DNA of 64,000 bases from an uncultured Nodularia sp. GTDB taxonomy: Bacteria; Cyanobacteriota; Cyanobacteriia; Cyanobacteriales; Nostocaceae. Shown piece after piece: positions 39,466-48,896 of this stretch (positions within the stretch are counted from its first letter, which is position 1; every line of letters starts with the position of its first letter). A model generated the notes under the pieces. It did no database searches. It was not told the origin of the DNA and saw nothing but the letters and a program-made list of their open reading frames with translations. The stretch lies in NCBI GenBank assembly GCA_903911355.1, contig CAIWDD010000005.1, forward strand, positions 35,072 through 99,071, read 5' to 3'. The position numbers and the translations under genes were made by a program.

Positions 39466-40331
39466 AACCCAGTTTTTATAGTTAGAATATTATAGCTGCC
39501 AAAAATCTTCAAGATTTCTGTATGCTCAGTTAACTGCGCTAAAGCGCATCGCATTTGCTCTTCGTGCACATCTGCTTCTAAATCAATAAAAAACAAATAT
39601 TCTCCTAGTGATCGCTTCGTTGGTCGCGATTCAATACGACTAAGATTAATCCCTAACCCGGCAAATACCTGTAGTGGTTTAAGTAGCGTTCCCGGCAAAT
39701 TCGCCGGGACAGTAAAAGCCAAGGAAGTGTAATGAGCAGTTCCTGATATAGCCACTAAATCTTCCACCCATTGACTCACCACCCAAAAGCGAGTGCAGTT
39801 GTCGGGGTAGTCATTAATATTACTAGCCAATATAGGCAATTTATAGAGTTCGGCGGCTCTGCTGGATGCGATCGCAGCCGCGGTTAAATCTCCATCCAGC
39901 CGCTGTAGGGATTCGGTAGTCGAATTACTTGCTATTAGCTGCACAGTTGGGAGAAACCGCCCTAACCATCCTTGACATTGTGCTAAAGCTTGTGGGTGAG
40001 AATAAACAGTTTGAATAGTATCTAAACTAGCGGCACAAGAAATTAAAGCATGAGCAATCGGCATCACCAAAGCCAACTGAACTCGTAAACTATCCAACTG
40101 CCAGAGTGTATCCATTGTCATAGTCACACTGCCTTCAATAGAATTTTCTACCGGTACAACAGCTAACAGAGTTTCTCCAGACGCAACAGCGTTGAGTGAT
40201 TGGGAAATACTCGAATATGGACACAACATAGCTTGATTACCTGTTTTTTTTGCCAGCCAATTAGCATAAAAAGCAGTTACTTGTTCTGCGTAAGTGCCAG
40301 GAGGTCCTAAATGAGCAATAGATATAGTCAC
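39462..40331 (-). CDS. pheA: Prephenate dehydratase
   Basis: This converts prephenate to phenylpyruvate in phenylalanine synthesis. The 289-aa monofunctional enzyme starts with HLGPPGTYAEQVT. It has VPVENSIEGSV, the catalytic-region motif NCTRFWVVS, and an ACT domain from about residue 200 with the Phe-binding signature LSRIESRPTKRSLGEYLFF. No chorismate mutase domain is fused. Its 3' end overlaps an inverted repeat. Confidence 0.95.
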   Translation of the reverse strand: MTISIAHLGPPGTYAEQVTAFYANWLAKKTGNQAMLCPYSSISQSLNAVASGETLLAVVPVENSIEGSVTMTMDTLWQLDSLRVQLALVMPIAHALISCAASLDTIQTVYSHPQALAQCQGWLGRFLPTVQLIASNSTTESLQRLDGDLTAAAIASSRAAELYKLPILASNINDYPDNCTRFWVVSQWVEDLVAISGTAHYTSLAFTVPANLPGTLLKPLQVFAGLGINLSRIESRPTKRSLGEYLFFIDLEADVHEEQMRCALAQLTEHTEILKIFGSYNILTIKTGL

Positions 40332-40596
40332 AGACTTTAGTCCTAAATTATTTATCTAAACTAGAGGCCTATTGTAATAGGACTCCATCATGGAGCATGG
40401 TTGAGCCAAGGTTATGACTGTATGATAGGTAAAAATAGTCTTTTGTGAACAGCCTTTAAATAGAGTTCAATCCAATTTTCTCAAGTTTTCTCCCAGTCAA
40501 TTGGAATCGACTCCTACAATGTTTCAACGAATAGAAAAAAATAAAATTATAATTTAATTAAAAACAGAAGTATTCAACAATTATTGCTTTTAATTC

Positions 40597-41229
40597 ATGG
40601 CTACCCAGTTTACCGCCTGCCAAACAGTAAGAATTAATGTACCACCACAACCCATCCCTATCCAACATTACCTGCGTCAGCCCCAACGTCTAGTCAACGC
40701 ACTCACAGATAATAGTCGCATACAGCAACTTTCAGAAGAAGTATTTCGCTTAAAAATGCGTCCATTAACCTTCATGTCACTGAGTATTCAACCCACTGTA
40801 GACCTGAAAGTTTGGGCAGAATCACATGGAACCATTCAGGTGCGATCGGTAAATAGTCAAATTCTGGGCTTTGAGTACATCAACCGTCGCTGGTCATTAA
40901 ATTTACAAGGGTATTTATCACCCCAAGAAAACAACAACATCACCATCCTCCAAGGAAAAGCCGACCTAAAAGTAGAAGTAGATATCCCAGCCCCATTTTG
41001 CTTCACACCTCAGCCCATCCTAGAAGCCACCGGTAATGGTTTACTCAAAAGTATACTGATGACCATAAAACAACGCCTACAGCATCAACTCCTAGCCGAT
41101 TACCACCAATGGGCAACATCACAGGGTATGGAACCTCTCCTAATTGACAAGACTAGCGCTGATTGCAATCAGCGCAGTGCCAAAGGCAATTGCAGCCCGG
41201 GCGAAATCCCTATTCTCAACCCAGATTAA
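40597..41229 (+). CDS. DUF1997 family protein with repeat-derived C-terminus
   Basis: The 210-aa protein has the DUF1997 layout: PQRLVNALTDNSRIQQLSEE at the N-terminus, FRLKMRPLTFMSLSIQPTVDLKVW in the centre, and ILMTIKQRLQHQLLADYHQW near the usual end. The last ~25 residues (from about TSADCNQRSAKG) are encoded by a palindromic repeat element (41156-41196) and have unrelated composition. Function is unknown; the family is conserved in cyanobacteria and plants. It is convergent with rnhB. Confidence 0.85.
   Translation: MATQFTACQTVRINVPPQPIPIQHYLRQPQRLVNALTDNSRIQQLSEEVFRLKMRPLTFMSLSIQPTVDLKVWAESHGTIQVRSVNSQILGFEYINRRWSLNLQGYLSPQENNNITILQGKADLKVEVDIPAPFCFTPQPILEATGNGLLKSILMTIKQRLQHQLLADYHQWATSQGMEPLLIDKTSADCNQRSAKGNCSPGEIPILNPD
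41156..41196. repeat. Palindromic repeat element inside the DUF1997 gene
   Basis: GCGCTGATTG followed by CAATCAGCGC (41156-41175) is a perfect 20-bp palindrome. It is followed directly by AGTGCCAAAGGCAATTGCAGC (41176-41196), the same element found in the rpsL-rpsG spacer (33913-33933) with two mismatches. Confidence 0.85.
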
Positions 41230-41311
41230 CTCACTCCCTCATATAAAACCTATCTCAACCTAGACCAAGGGGATTATTTAAGAACTAGCAAGCTAGCCGT
41301 AGTTTGTACAG

Positions 41312-42028
41312 TTAGAGTCCAACGCCTTGAGCTTCAGTTAAGTGATCGCTCACTTGACAACCACGAAAAGATTTGCGATGCAGTCGTGATGGACCATACT
41401 GTTGCAGAGCCTGCAAATGCTTTTGGCTGCCATAGCCCTTATTGTTCTCCAAATTATATAAAGGATACTTTGATGCCAAACGGATGAGGAGTGAGTCACG
41501 CCAAACCTTAGCGACAATACTAGCAGCTGCAATACTCACATGAGTTTCGTCACCCTTAACGACAGTTTTTTGAGGCATCAGTAAATCTTTAATCGGCTGG
41601 TTACCATCAACTAAACATAGTTGAGGCTGTACATTCAGTTTCAGCACAGCCCGCTTCATAGCTAACAGAGTTGCCTGTAAAATATTTAGTTCATCAATTT
41701 CAGTACTGGAAGCAACCCCAATAGTCCAGTCCGTCGCCAACTCACAAATTTGCCCTGCTAGTGTAATTCTCCGAGAACTGGAAAGTTTTTTACTATCCTT
41801 AATACCAGCAGCCATGAGTTTTGGCAAGGCACAACCCGGCAAAATCACAGCTGCTGCCACCACAGGACCAAATAAAGCACCTCGCCCCACCTCATCTATA
41901 CCCGCCACCAAGTCACAAGAGAAAGGTAAAGGGGAAGCTGAAAAAGGGAGAGCCGCTTCACCCGAATTCAAGAATCCGGGATGTGAAATTGTTTCTTCTG
42001 TCTCCATAACAGAATTAATTGTCCTCAC
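41312..42028 (-). CDS. rnhB: Ribonuclease HII
   Basis: This removes misincorporated ribonucleotides and RNA primers from DNA. The catalytic DEGR motif is in AGIDEVGRGALFGPVVAAAV, with KDSKKLSSSRR and LVDGNQPI following. The conserved core starts at about residue 42; the N-terminal ~40 residues are a variable extension. The GTG start at 42028 overlaps the 3' end of rne by 14 bases; ATG at 42007 is an alternative. The tight spacing indicates an rne-rnhB operon, as is common in cyanobacteria. Confidence 0.93.
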   Translation of the reverse strand: MRTINSVMETEETISHPGFLNSGEAALPFSASPLPFSCDLVAGIDEVGRGALFGPVVAAAVILPGCALPKLMAAGIKDSKKLSSSRRITLAGQICELATDWTIGVASSTEIDELNILQATLLAMKRAVLKLNVQPQLCLVDGNQPIKDLLMPQKTVVKGDETHVSIAAASIVAKVWRDSLLIRLASKYPLYNLENNKGYGSQKHLQALQQYGPSRLHRKSFRGCQVSDHLTEAQGVGL

Positions 42029-44216
42029 CTGTAGAAGAGTTAGACTCTAGGGCAGAAGAACGACGGCGGCGGCGACGGTTACCAGTAGAGATTTTGTCGA
42101 ACGGCGTAACGGTAGGTGTAACTTCCAAATCCACAGGTAAGCTATGAGTAGTAGCTTCTGGAGTTTCAACTACGCTCTCTATGATTATGGTTTCTTCTTG
42201 GGGTTCAAAGCCATACTGCCTATCCAGCACATTGGGGGTTTTATCTTCTGGTAGCGACAACTGATTATTGGGTTCATCCTGTGACTCAAAAATCAAATTT
42301 TGATTTTTTGTGACATTAGTGTCTAATTGTCCTGGTGCAATAATATTAATAATTACTGACTTGGGACTTTTCCCCTGAGATTCCTCATCCAACTTCAATA
42401 AAGGAGAAACCCCCATCAAAGCGAACACATCTTGTTCTTGGGGACTCATTTCCACAGTTTTAAATTCCGGTGGTTCTACCACTGGTTTAATTGGATCGAG
42501 CTTCTCCCTGGTAGCCCGCCCAGTTCTCTCTTGCCAACCGGATTTAGTTAAGGAGGGAGAGGGAATTTCTGGAGTAGACCTTTGGGTATGAATGTCTAAG
42601 TCTACATCTAAATCATTGTCAAAACCTACCTCACCAGGAATCACCCCACTGATGTCTCCACCTCGACTCGAGAGAGAGTCTAGGCTACGTATATCATCCT
42701 TAGTATTAACTCCATTAATACCAGATCTACCATGGTTGCTCTTACGAACACGACGCTTTCCATCACGTGGTTCTTGATAGCTAGGATGATTAATGGGAGT
42801 ATCAATAATATCCCCAAACCCCTCGTCAAAAGACTCATAACCTCGCGCCTTTACTGCCTGTATCCTTGGTGTTTGAACTCTCCCCACGCTATCGTTACTA
42901 GGAAAAGAGACCTTAGACTGAGTGGATCCGAAATCCGAACGCTCTGGTATTTCAGCAGTGGTTGGTAGTCGGGTTTCTGTATCTCCTGGTAAACGGACAG
43001 TATGCCCCAACCCGCCACAAGTGGGGCAAGTATGACCAAATAATTCATAAATATTTTGACCTTGGCGTTTACGGGTCAGTTCTACTAGTCCTAACTCCGT
43101 GAGTTGGGCAATCTGAGGACGAGCTTTGTCTGCCTTGAGTGCTTTATTAAAGTGTTCTAAAACTTGTAATTGGTCGCGCCGCGATTCCATATCAATGAAG
43201 TCAACCACAATTACCCCGGCAATATTTCGCAGCCGTAACTGACGAGCGATTTCCGTAGCAGCTTCACAGTTTGTCCACAAGACTGTTTCCCTCGCCGTTG
43301 CGGATCTGGTGAAGGAACCAGAGTTAACATCTACTACTGTTAATGCTTCTGTTGGTTCAATGATAATATAGCCGCCAGAGGGTAAGTCTACTCTCGGTTT
43401 GAGGGCTTCTCTAATTGCGGCACTAATGCGGAAATATTCTAAAATTGGCGAGCGATCGCGGTGATGGTCAAACAATACGCCCTGGGGTGTTTGACCTCCA
43501 CTCCAATTCTGTAAATACTGTTTTACTCTTTTCAAGCCGGTGCTGGAATCCACCACAATCCGATTCACATCGGCACCGTACATATCTCTGAGTACCCGCT
43601 GGATAAAGTCATCGTCCCGATTCAGTAGCGCCGGGGCGCGGGTAGAATGTGCTTCTTGCTGAATGGCTTCCCATTGCTTTTGCAACAGTTCCAAATCCTC
43701 AATAATAGCCTCTTCTGGTTTGCCTTCTGCTTCTGTACGCACCAGTAAACCCATTCCCGCGGGTTTAATCAAAATTGCTAGTGCACGCAAGCGGTTGCGC
43801 TCACTTTCACTTTTAATTCGTCGAGATAAGTTTACCCCCCGACCGTAGGGCATGAGAACTACATAGCGTCCCGGTGATGTGATGTTACCTGTGAGCCTGG
43901 GACCTTTTGTCCCTGTTGGCTCCTTCATCACTTGTACCAAAACTTTTTGTTGTGGTGCTAATAGTTCTGTAATTGCTGCTGCCGTACGCTTTAGCTTCAA
44001 TGGACCCAAGTCGGTCACATGAATAAATCCGTTACGCTCTGGATCTCCGATATTGACAAAAGCCGCGTCTATTCCTGGTAATACATTTTCTACTACACCT
44101 AAGTAGATATCACCAATTTGGTGATGACCAGTGGCGACTACGAGTTCTTGTATTTGATCTTCAGAAAACACAGCAGCAATTTGATGCTGTTCTGCTATGA
44201 TAATTTGCTTTGGCAT
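42015..44216 (-). CDS. rne: Ribonuclease E/G
   Basis: This single-strand endoribonuclease governs mRNA decay and RNA processing. The 733-aa protein starts MPKQIIIAEQHQIAAVF. The S1 domain (residues ~35-120) is followed by RNase H-like and 5'-sensor regions, the DNase I-like catalytic part (VDVNSGSFTR and VVDFIDME carry the metal-binding Asp residues), and the Zn-link CPTCGG. The last ~330 residues are a poorly conserved, acidic, disordered tail. It ends in the Arg-rich RRRRRRSSA, reported in cyanobacteria as the PNPase-recruiting peptide. It is followed by rnhB in an overlapping operon. Confidence 0.96.
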   Translation of the reverse strand: MPKQIIIAEQHQIAAVFSEDQIQELVVATGHHQIGDIYLGVVENVLPGIDAAFVNIGDPERNGFIHVTDLGPLKLKRTAAAITELLAPQQKVLVQVMKEPTGTKGPRLTGNITSPGRYVVLMPYGRGVNLSRRIKSESERNRLRALAILIKPAGMGLLVRTEAEGKPEEAIIEDLELLQKQWEAIQQEAHSTRAPALLNRDDDFIQRVLRDMYGADVNRIVVDSSTGLKRVKQYLQNWSGGQTPQGVLFDHHRDRSPILEYFRISAAIREALKPRVDLPSGGYIIIEPTEALTVVDVNSGSFTRSATARETVLWTNCEAATEIARQLRLRNIAGVIVVDFIDMESRRDQLQVLEHFNKALKADKARPQIAQLTELGLVELTRKRQGQNIYELFGHTCPTCGGLGHTVRLPGDTETRLPTTAEIPERSDFGSTQSKVSFPSNDSVGRVQTPRIQAVKARGYESFDEGFGDIIDTPINHPSYQEPRDGKRRVRKSNHGRSGINGVNTKDDIRSLDSLSSRGGDISGVIPGEVGFDNDLDVDLDIHTQRSTPEIPSPSLTKSGWQERTGRATREKLDPIKPVVEPPEFKTVEMSPQEQDVFALMGVSPLLKLDEESQGKSPKSVIINIIAPGQLDTNVTKNQNLIFESQDEPNNQLSLPEDKTPNVLDRQYGFEPQEETIIIESVVETPEATTHSLPVDLEVTPTVTPFDKISTGNRRRRRRSSALESNSSTGEDN

Positions 44217-44849
44217 TCAATTTCCTCAAAAATTGGCAGCGCCAACGAGAAGCTTAGAGGAACACGCGTGCCTTTCGCCCCTGCCAGCTCCAAAAGACGC
44301 TGCTGATCATTAAAATTGTGACTTCTTTGCTCAAAATTAAAGGGAGCATCGGACTAAAGAGTTGCATTTACACGCGGTGATTATTTCCCAACGGCTGCAT
44401 ATTATTCAACCAAACTTAACATTGAAAAATCAGGGCAACCCTCTATGGGTGATTTTTGATGCTATACCACTGGTAGCTAGAGATTAGGCATTTAGCACTT
44501 GTTTAGAAAATATAGAGGAAGAGTTGGCCACGGCAGCCGATTTTCTGAGTTACTAGTTCACTTAGCTATAGGGATAGTGGCTTCTACAAGACAAGTCTCA
44601 CAACTACTTCTACAGCAGCTCCAGCAGCATTCGGCTGATAGCTTGTGTGGCGTAGCCATTCGCTTATGTCCTAGGAAGAGCGGCAAGCTGTCTTCATTAC
44701 CCAGTCTTTGGATACAATTCTAGAAGTCACAATTTTATATGCTTACACAGAAGCCTCAACACAAGTCTTAGCTAAGTACACGCTCCCATAGCTTTGCCTG
44801 GCATAGCTATAGATAGCTTTTCCTCCCTGCTTAGTAGGGGATTAAGCTT
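44217..44849 (-). promoter_or_regulatory. Upstream and leader region of rne
   Basis: No credible gene lies here. About 210-240 bp before the rne start, AAAAATC (44425-44431) / GATTTTT (44451-44457) with an inner ACCC/GGGT pairing forms a U-rich hairpin in the probable rne leader. Long U-rich 5' UTRs that allow self-cleavage are known for rne in other bacteria, including cyanobacteria. A TGGCGTAGCCA repeat lies at 44648-44658. Confidence 0.4.
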
Positions 44850-44870
44850 CCCCGGTTTAGAAAACCGGGG
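44850..44870 (-). repeat. Hairpin at the right end of the tnpB relic
   Basis: CCCCGGTTT (44850-44858) and AAACCGGGG (44862-44870) form a perfect 9-bp stem with a 3-base loop. It lies about 30 bp downstream of the tnpB-like stop. IS200/IS605 elements end in subterminal hairpins at this position, and the guide (omega) RNA of TnpB normally covers it. Confidence 0.7.
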
Positions 44871-44898
44871 ATTTCTGAAGAGTCCATAAACGAACTTT

Positions 44899-45126
44899 CT
44901 AAGGCTGACTTAAACAGCCTCTAGTGATTGCGCTAAGATAAATTCCTAGCATCACCCCTACTTTTCTCAAAATATTAGCGGTAGCCCAGCAGTCCGCATT
45001 AATTTTGAATCCATCAGAAGTTTTATATACCCCTCGACTCGTTTTTCGCCTGCTGTCCACCCTGCTGGTTTTTCACCATCATGGTTAACTATCACTGCGA
45101 ATCAATTCGCCGTTGGCACTTCCTCC
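44899..45126 (-). pseudogene. 3' relic of an IS200/IS605-type tnpB (IS891/IS1136/IS1341 OrfB)
   Basis: On the minus strand one frame reads RGVYKTSDGFKINADCWATA continuing into NILRKVGVMLGIYLSAITRG and a stop at 44899. This matches the C-terminal RuvC region of TnpB, where NADxNGAANILRK carries the last catalytic Asp. The expected upstream part, VNHDGEKPAGWTAGEKRV, is in another frame, so at least one frameshift is present, and stops interrupt it. The N-terminal two thirds and any tnpA are missing. It lies within 90 bp of the radical SAM gene's stop. Confidence 0.75.
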
Positions 45127-45209
45127 ACTGTCTAAAGCCAAGTGGCTTCTGTGCCTTTCGGCGATTTTCTGGTGAGGGAGGCTCTAAATAAAGCATTGCT
45201 TATTAGGGA

Positions 45210-47861
45210 TTATACACCTAAAACTAGCTGGTTGCGGTGGATGTGCAGCAATTGAAATTCTTCGAGCGATACTATCTCTAGCATAGACAGTATTTGTTCG
45301 GGACGCAAGACCACACCATCATGGCGACAACTTCCTAGATAATGCAGAACAGCTGTAGACTCTGCTGTACTGGTTTCAGTTTCTACTAATTCCAGTTCAA
45401 ACAACCGGGAGCGCAGATTTACTAGTTCCTTCTTCCCTGATTTGCTAGTTTTCTGCCACCATAGCTCATTTTTGGCTTTGATGGCATCAATCCATTCTTG
45501 CCATTCTGTTGCTGTTACTGATCTGGAGGTTGCTACCTTAATTACATAAGCCGCAGCCTCCATGACTTGGTTAGCTGCGGTGGCTTTCAAGTCTATACTA
45601 GCAACTTTATATATGGGGATGTCCCCGGGCAGTTCCTGAACTAGTTGCTGTCGGAAATTCTCAACTTCCACTGGCTGGGTTAACTCAAAATCTACAATTT
45701 CTCCACTGCTGGTGGCCCCAAGAGCTAAAGCACTGGCGATCGCAATCCGGGGACTGGGATGAAATCCACCGGTAAAGGCAATGGGTATACCTGCTCTGCG
45801 AATGACCCGATCAAATAGGCGCATTAAATCCAGGTGGCTCACTAAAGCCATGGATCCTTGCTTACCAAACCAGACGCGTAGTCTTTGGGTTTTATTTGTA
45901 TTGGGAACAAAATTGCCGGGAAATTCTGGTATTGGTGGCGGTGAAATCACAATGTTATGTCCGAAGTCTGTGCCGCAGACACCGCAGTGTGAGCAAGCTG
46001 CAAAAGAACAATCCGGGACTACTGCCGCTTCTAAAGCCCGTTTTAAGTCTTCCTGCAGCCATTTTTTATCGATGCCTGTGTCTATATGATCCCAAGGTAA
46101 GGGCATATTTAGGGAGTCTGGCGAAGGTAGTGAGGGAGTGAAAGCCGAATTTACCCCCCTTGCGCTTCTCTCCTCAACTTTGTCTTCCTGACTATCAAAC
46201 AGATTCCACTCGCCCTTTTCCACCCGCCTGTATTTCCAATCTAAACCAGCTTCGGCGATGGCTGTTTCCCAAGCATCAAAGGCTGCATCTAAATTTTCAT
46301 ACCAGGAATCCATACCGGCTCCTAATTCCCAGGCGCGGCGGACTACTTTCCCTAGTGTGCGATCGCCTCTGCCCACAAAGTCTTCCATTGCCGAAATTCG
46401 GACATCGGTGAAATTCACCTTAACGCCCCTAATGGGACGGAATTCTTGTCTGAGCAAGTTTTGTTTCCGTTTGAACTCTGTAGTAGAAACTGAGTGCCAT
46501 TGAAAAGGCGTATGGGGCTTGGGTGTAAAGTTAGAAATTGTCAGGTTAAAGTTTAGTGGTTTTCTGCCTCTACCGCGACATTCTCGTTGTAGCCAACTGA
46601 CTGTTTCCGCAATGCCTACCACATCAGCATCTGTTTCCCCCGGCAAGCCAATCATGAAATATAACTTAATTTTATCCCAGCCTTGTTCCCAAGCTGTCTT
46701 TACGCCTCTTAATAATTCTTCATTAGTTAAACCCTTATTTACAATATCCCGCATTCTTTGTGTGCCAGCTTCTGGAGCAAAAGTTAGTCCACCTTGCCTG
46801 GTTCCACCCAGAATCTTGGCAATATTTTCATCAAATCTATCTACCCGTTGACTGGGCAGTGTCAGGGAAATATTCTCCGTTTTTAACCGGTTTTTGATTT
46901 CCATCCCTACTGCTGGTAAGGACAAATAATCGGAACAACTCAGGGATAGCAAGGAAAACTCATTGTATCCAGTATCCCGCATTCCTTTTTCAATGGTTGC
47001 TACTACCTGTTCTGGTTCCACATCCCTGGCTGGACGAGTCAGCATTCCTGGTTGACAAAAGCGACAACCACGTGTACATCCTCGGCGAATTTCCAGTGTG
47101 AGACGGTCATGGACGGTTTCCATGTAAGGAACTAAACCAATGGAATATGCTGGGATTGGGGTTGCTACCCTGCGGATAATCCGTTTTGGCACATCTTTTC
47201 GGCGCGGATGTACTGAGCCATCCGTTGCCATATCGTAAAATTGAGGAACATAGACCCCTGGTATCTGAGCCAAGTCTAGGAGTAGATTTTCCCGACTTAG
47301 TTTGCTTTGTTTCCCTTCTGCCAACACTAACCCAATTTCTGGTAGTAATTCTTCCCCATCGCCGAGGGCGAAAAAGTCGAAGAAGTCGGCGTATGGTTCG
47401 GGGTTTGATGTGGCCGTCTGTCCCCCGGCAAAAATTAACGGGTAGTTACCCTCGGCTCTTTCTTGCCATGTGAGGGGGATTCCCCCTAGGTCTAACATTT
47501 CCAGGATATTAGTTGCTCCCAGTTCATAACTGAGGCTAAAACCTAAAATGTCAAATTCTTCTAAGCGTCGCTTTGATTCTACAGCAAACAAGGGTGTATT
47601 GGTTGCCCTCAGTTTTGCTGCCAGGTCAGGTCCTGGTAAATAAGAGCGATCGCATAATTGTTGGGGCTGGGCATTCAGGATATTATATAGAATAATATGC
47701 CCTAAGTTAGACGAGCCGACTTCATACACCTCTGGGTAGGTTAAAGCCCAGCGTATTGTGGCCTTATGCCAGGGTTTATGTACTGCCAAGCGCTCGTTAC
47801 CCAAGTAACGCGCTGGCTTTAATATATCCGCTGTGATTAATTTCTCAACTGCAACAACCAC
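45210..47861 (-). CDS. B12-binding-like radical SAM protein fused to DUF2344 (TIGR03960 + TIGR03936 type)
   Basis: This 883-aa protein has a B12-binding-like N-terminal part (residues ~30-200), then a radical SAM core with the 4Fe-4S motif RRGCTRGCRFC (CxxxCxxC) and MIGLPGETDADV. A cysteine-rich segment (CSFAACSHCGVCGTDFG) follows. The C-terminal DUF2344 domain contains RVWFGKQGSMALVSHLDLMR and FHPSPRIAIASALALG. The two halves are separate neighbouring genes in some bacteria. Genomic association with RNase E/G is widespread, and rne lies downstream here. The substrate is unknown; RNA or ribosome modification is often suspected. Confidence 0.9.
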   Translation of the reverse strand: MVVAVEKLITADILKPARYLGNERLAVHKPWHKATIRWALTYPEVYEVGSSNLGHIILYNILNAQPQQLCDRSYLPGPDLAAKLRATNTPLFAVESKRRLEEFDILGFSLSYELGATNILEMLDLGGIPLTWQERAEGNYPLIFAGGQTATSNPEPYADFFDFFALGDGEELLPEIGLVLAEGKQSKLSRENLLLDLAQIPGVYVPQFYDMATDGSVHPRRKDVPKRIIRRVATPIPAYSIGLVPYMETVHDRLTLEIRRGCTRGCRFCQPGMLTRPARDVEPEQVVATIEKGMRDTGYNEFSLLSLSCSDYLSLPAVGMEIKNRLKTENISLTLPSQRVDRFDENIAKILGGTRQGGLTFAPEAGTQRMRDIVNKGLTNEELLRGVKTAWEQGWDKIKLYFMIGLPGETDADVVGIAETVSWLQRECRGRGRKPLNFNLTISNFTPKPHTPFQWHSVSTTEFKRKQNLLRQEFRPIRGVKVNFTDVRISAMEDFVGRGDRTLGKVVRRAWELGAGMDSWYENLDAAFDAWETAIAEAGLDWKYRRVEKGEWNLFDSQEDKVEERSARGVNSAFTPSLPSPDSLNMPLPWDHIDTGIDKKWLQEDLKRALEAAVVPDCSFAACSHCGVCGTDFGHNIVISPPPIPEFPGNFVPNTNKTQRLRVWFGKQGSMALVSHLDLMRLFDRVIRRAGIPIAFTGGFHPSPRIAIASALALGATSSGEIVDFELTQPVEVENFRQQLVQELPGDIPIYKVASIDLKATAANQVMEAAAYVIKVATSRSVTATEWQEWIDAIKAKNELWWQKTSKSGKKELVNLRSRLFELELVETETSTAESTAVLHYLGSCRHDGVVLRPEQILSMLEIVSLEEFQLLHIHRNQLVLGV

Positions 47862-48568
47862 TATGCTATCTTTTTAGCTACCTTAATTACAGCTAATCTA
47901 CTATAATTTAGCATTAATGTAGCCTGTGCGGTACAGTTATTCAATACTCATGGCCATATTTTTGTGAAAATACAGCTTTGTCCGTTGCTGAATCACAATC
48001 TACAATTATAAATTGTAGTTATTGGTAGATTTATTTGCTACATTTATACTGTTACATATTCAAAACTGTTTACTAACTTAATCTATCGCGGTGTGGGTGA
48101 GAGTCAGGCAGGCGTAAGGGTACTAATTGATACTTTAGCTGTACCTCGCCAACTTTTGCTTCTGATGTTTTCCCACCTATTCTGGTAACTTTGCCGAATT
48201 TTTATCAAACTTAAGATGTTTGATAAAGTTGTCGTAAATACAGGATAAAATGTGTATCTCTATACTTTTTTTCCCCGCCATCTGCAAAACAATCTACATA
48301 GACGGCCATAGAGGAGATAAATTAAGCGTAACTTTTCTGACAAAGCTTACGGAGTTAGTAACTCAAACTAATTAACTCACTCTCAGGTTTAGATGCAAAG
48401 ACTTGATTTATTGTCATGCTGGACAGGGTTGCATACCAAGGTTAAAGACAGATTATTTATTCCATGCTCTAATGATATAGTTCACACCAGCATGAAAAAT
48501 TAAATCACATTGTATACCCAACAGTATCTTGGACAGGAATTATCACATATAGTCTTGGTATATTACTG
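47862..48568. other. Divergent intergenic region with small hairpin
   Basis: No gene is supported in 707 bp. CTACAATT (48000-48007) / AATTGTAG (48011-48018) is a perfect 8-bp hairpin. The region contains the promoters for the radical SAM gene (minus) and the 65-aa gene at 48569 (plus). Confidence 0.5.
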
Positions 48569-48766
48569 ATGAGAACTAAATACATTATCCGTCAACTGGT
48601 TGAAAAAGCCCTTGATATTCAAAAATTAACCCCCGAAATCGAAAATGAAATCAATTCAGAACTAACTCAAATGGGTTACATTTCTGATGTAGATTATGAA
48701 GCTCTAGAGTTATTAATGGCAGAAATGGATGCCGGTAGGGTAAAGTTAGTACCCAGTTGGGGTTAA
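48569..48766 (+). CDS. Small conserved hypothetical protein (65 aa)
   Basis: MRTKYIIRQLVEKALDIQKL is followed by an acidic helical region and the end MAEMDAGRVKLVPSWG. It has the look of small cyanobacterial proteins conserved over their full length. No cysteine, membrane segment or known motif is seen. It lies 130 bp before the aminotransferase gene on the same strand. Function unknown. Confidence 0.65.
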   Translation: MRTKYIIRQLVEKALDIQKLTPEIENEINSELTQMGYISDVDYEALELLMAEMDAGRVKLVPSWG

Positions 48767-48896
48767 GTACTGCTTGCTGACAAGGGAAATACCAGGTCAT
48801 GGCTAGTGTTTTTCCCGGAAATTTAGTATTTATTTCACCGGTGTGGCGTAAACTGTGCTAATGAGCATCCATAACTTGCATTAGTAATAAACCACC

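Noticed and set aside
44499..44723. 74-codon plus-strand ORF in the rne upstream region
   Set aside because: It contains a dispersed repeat and Gln/Leu-rich low-complexity sequence; no sign of selection.
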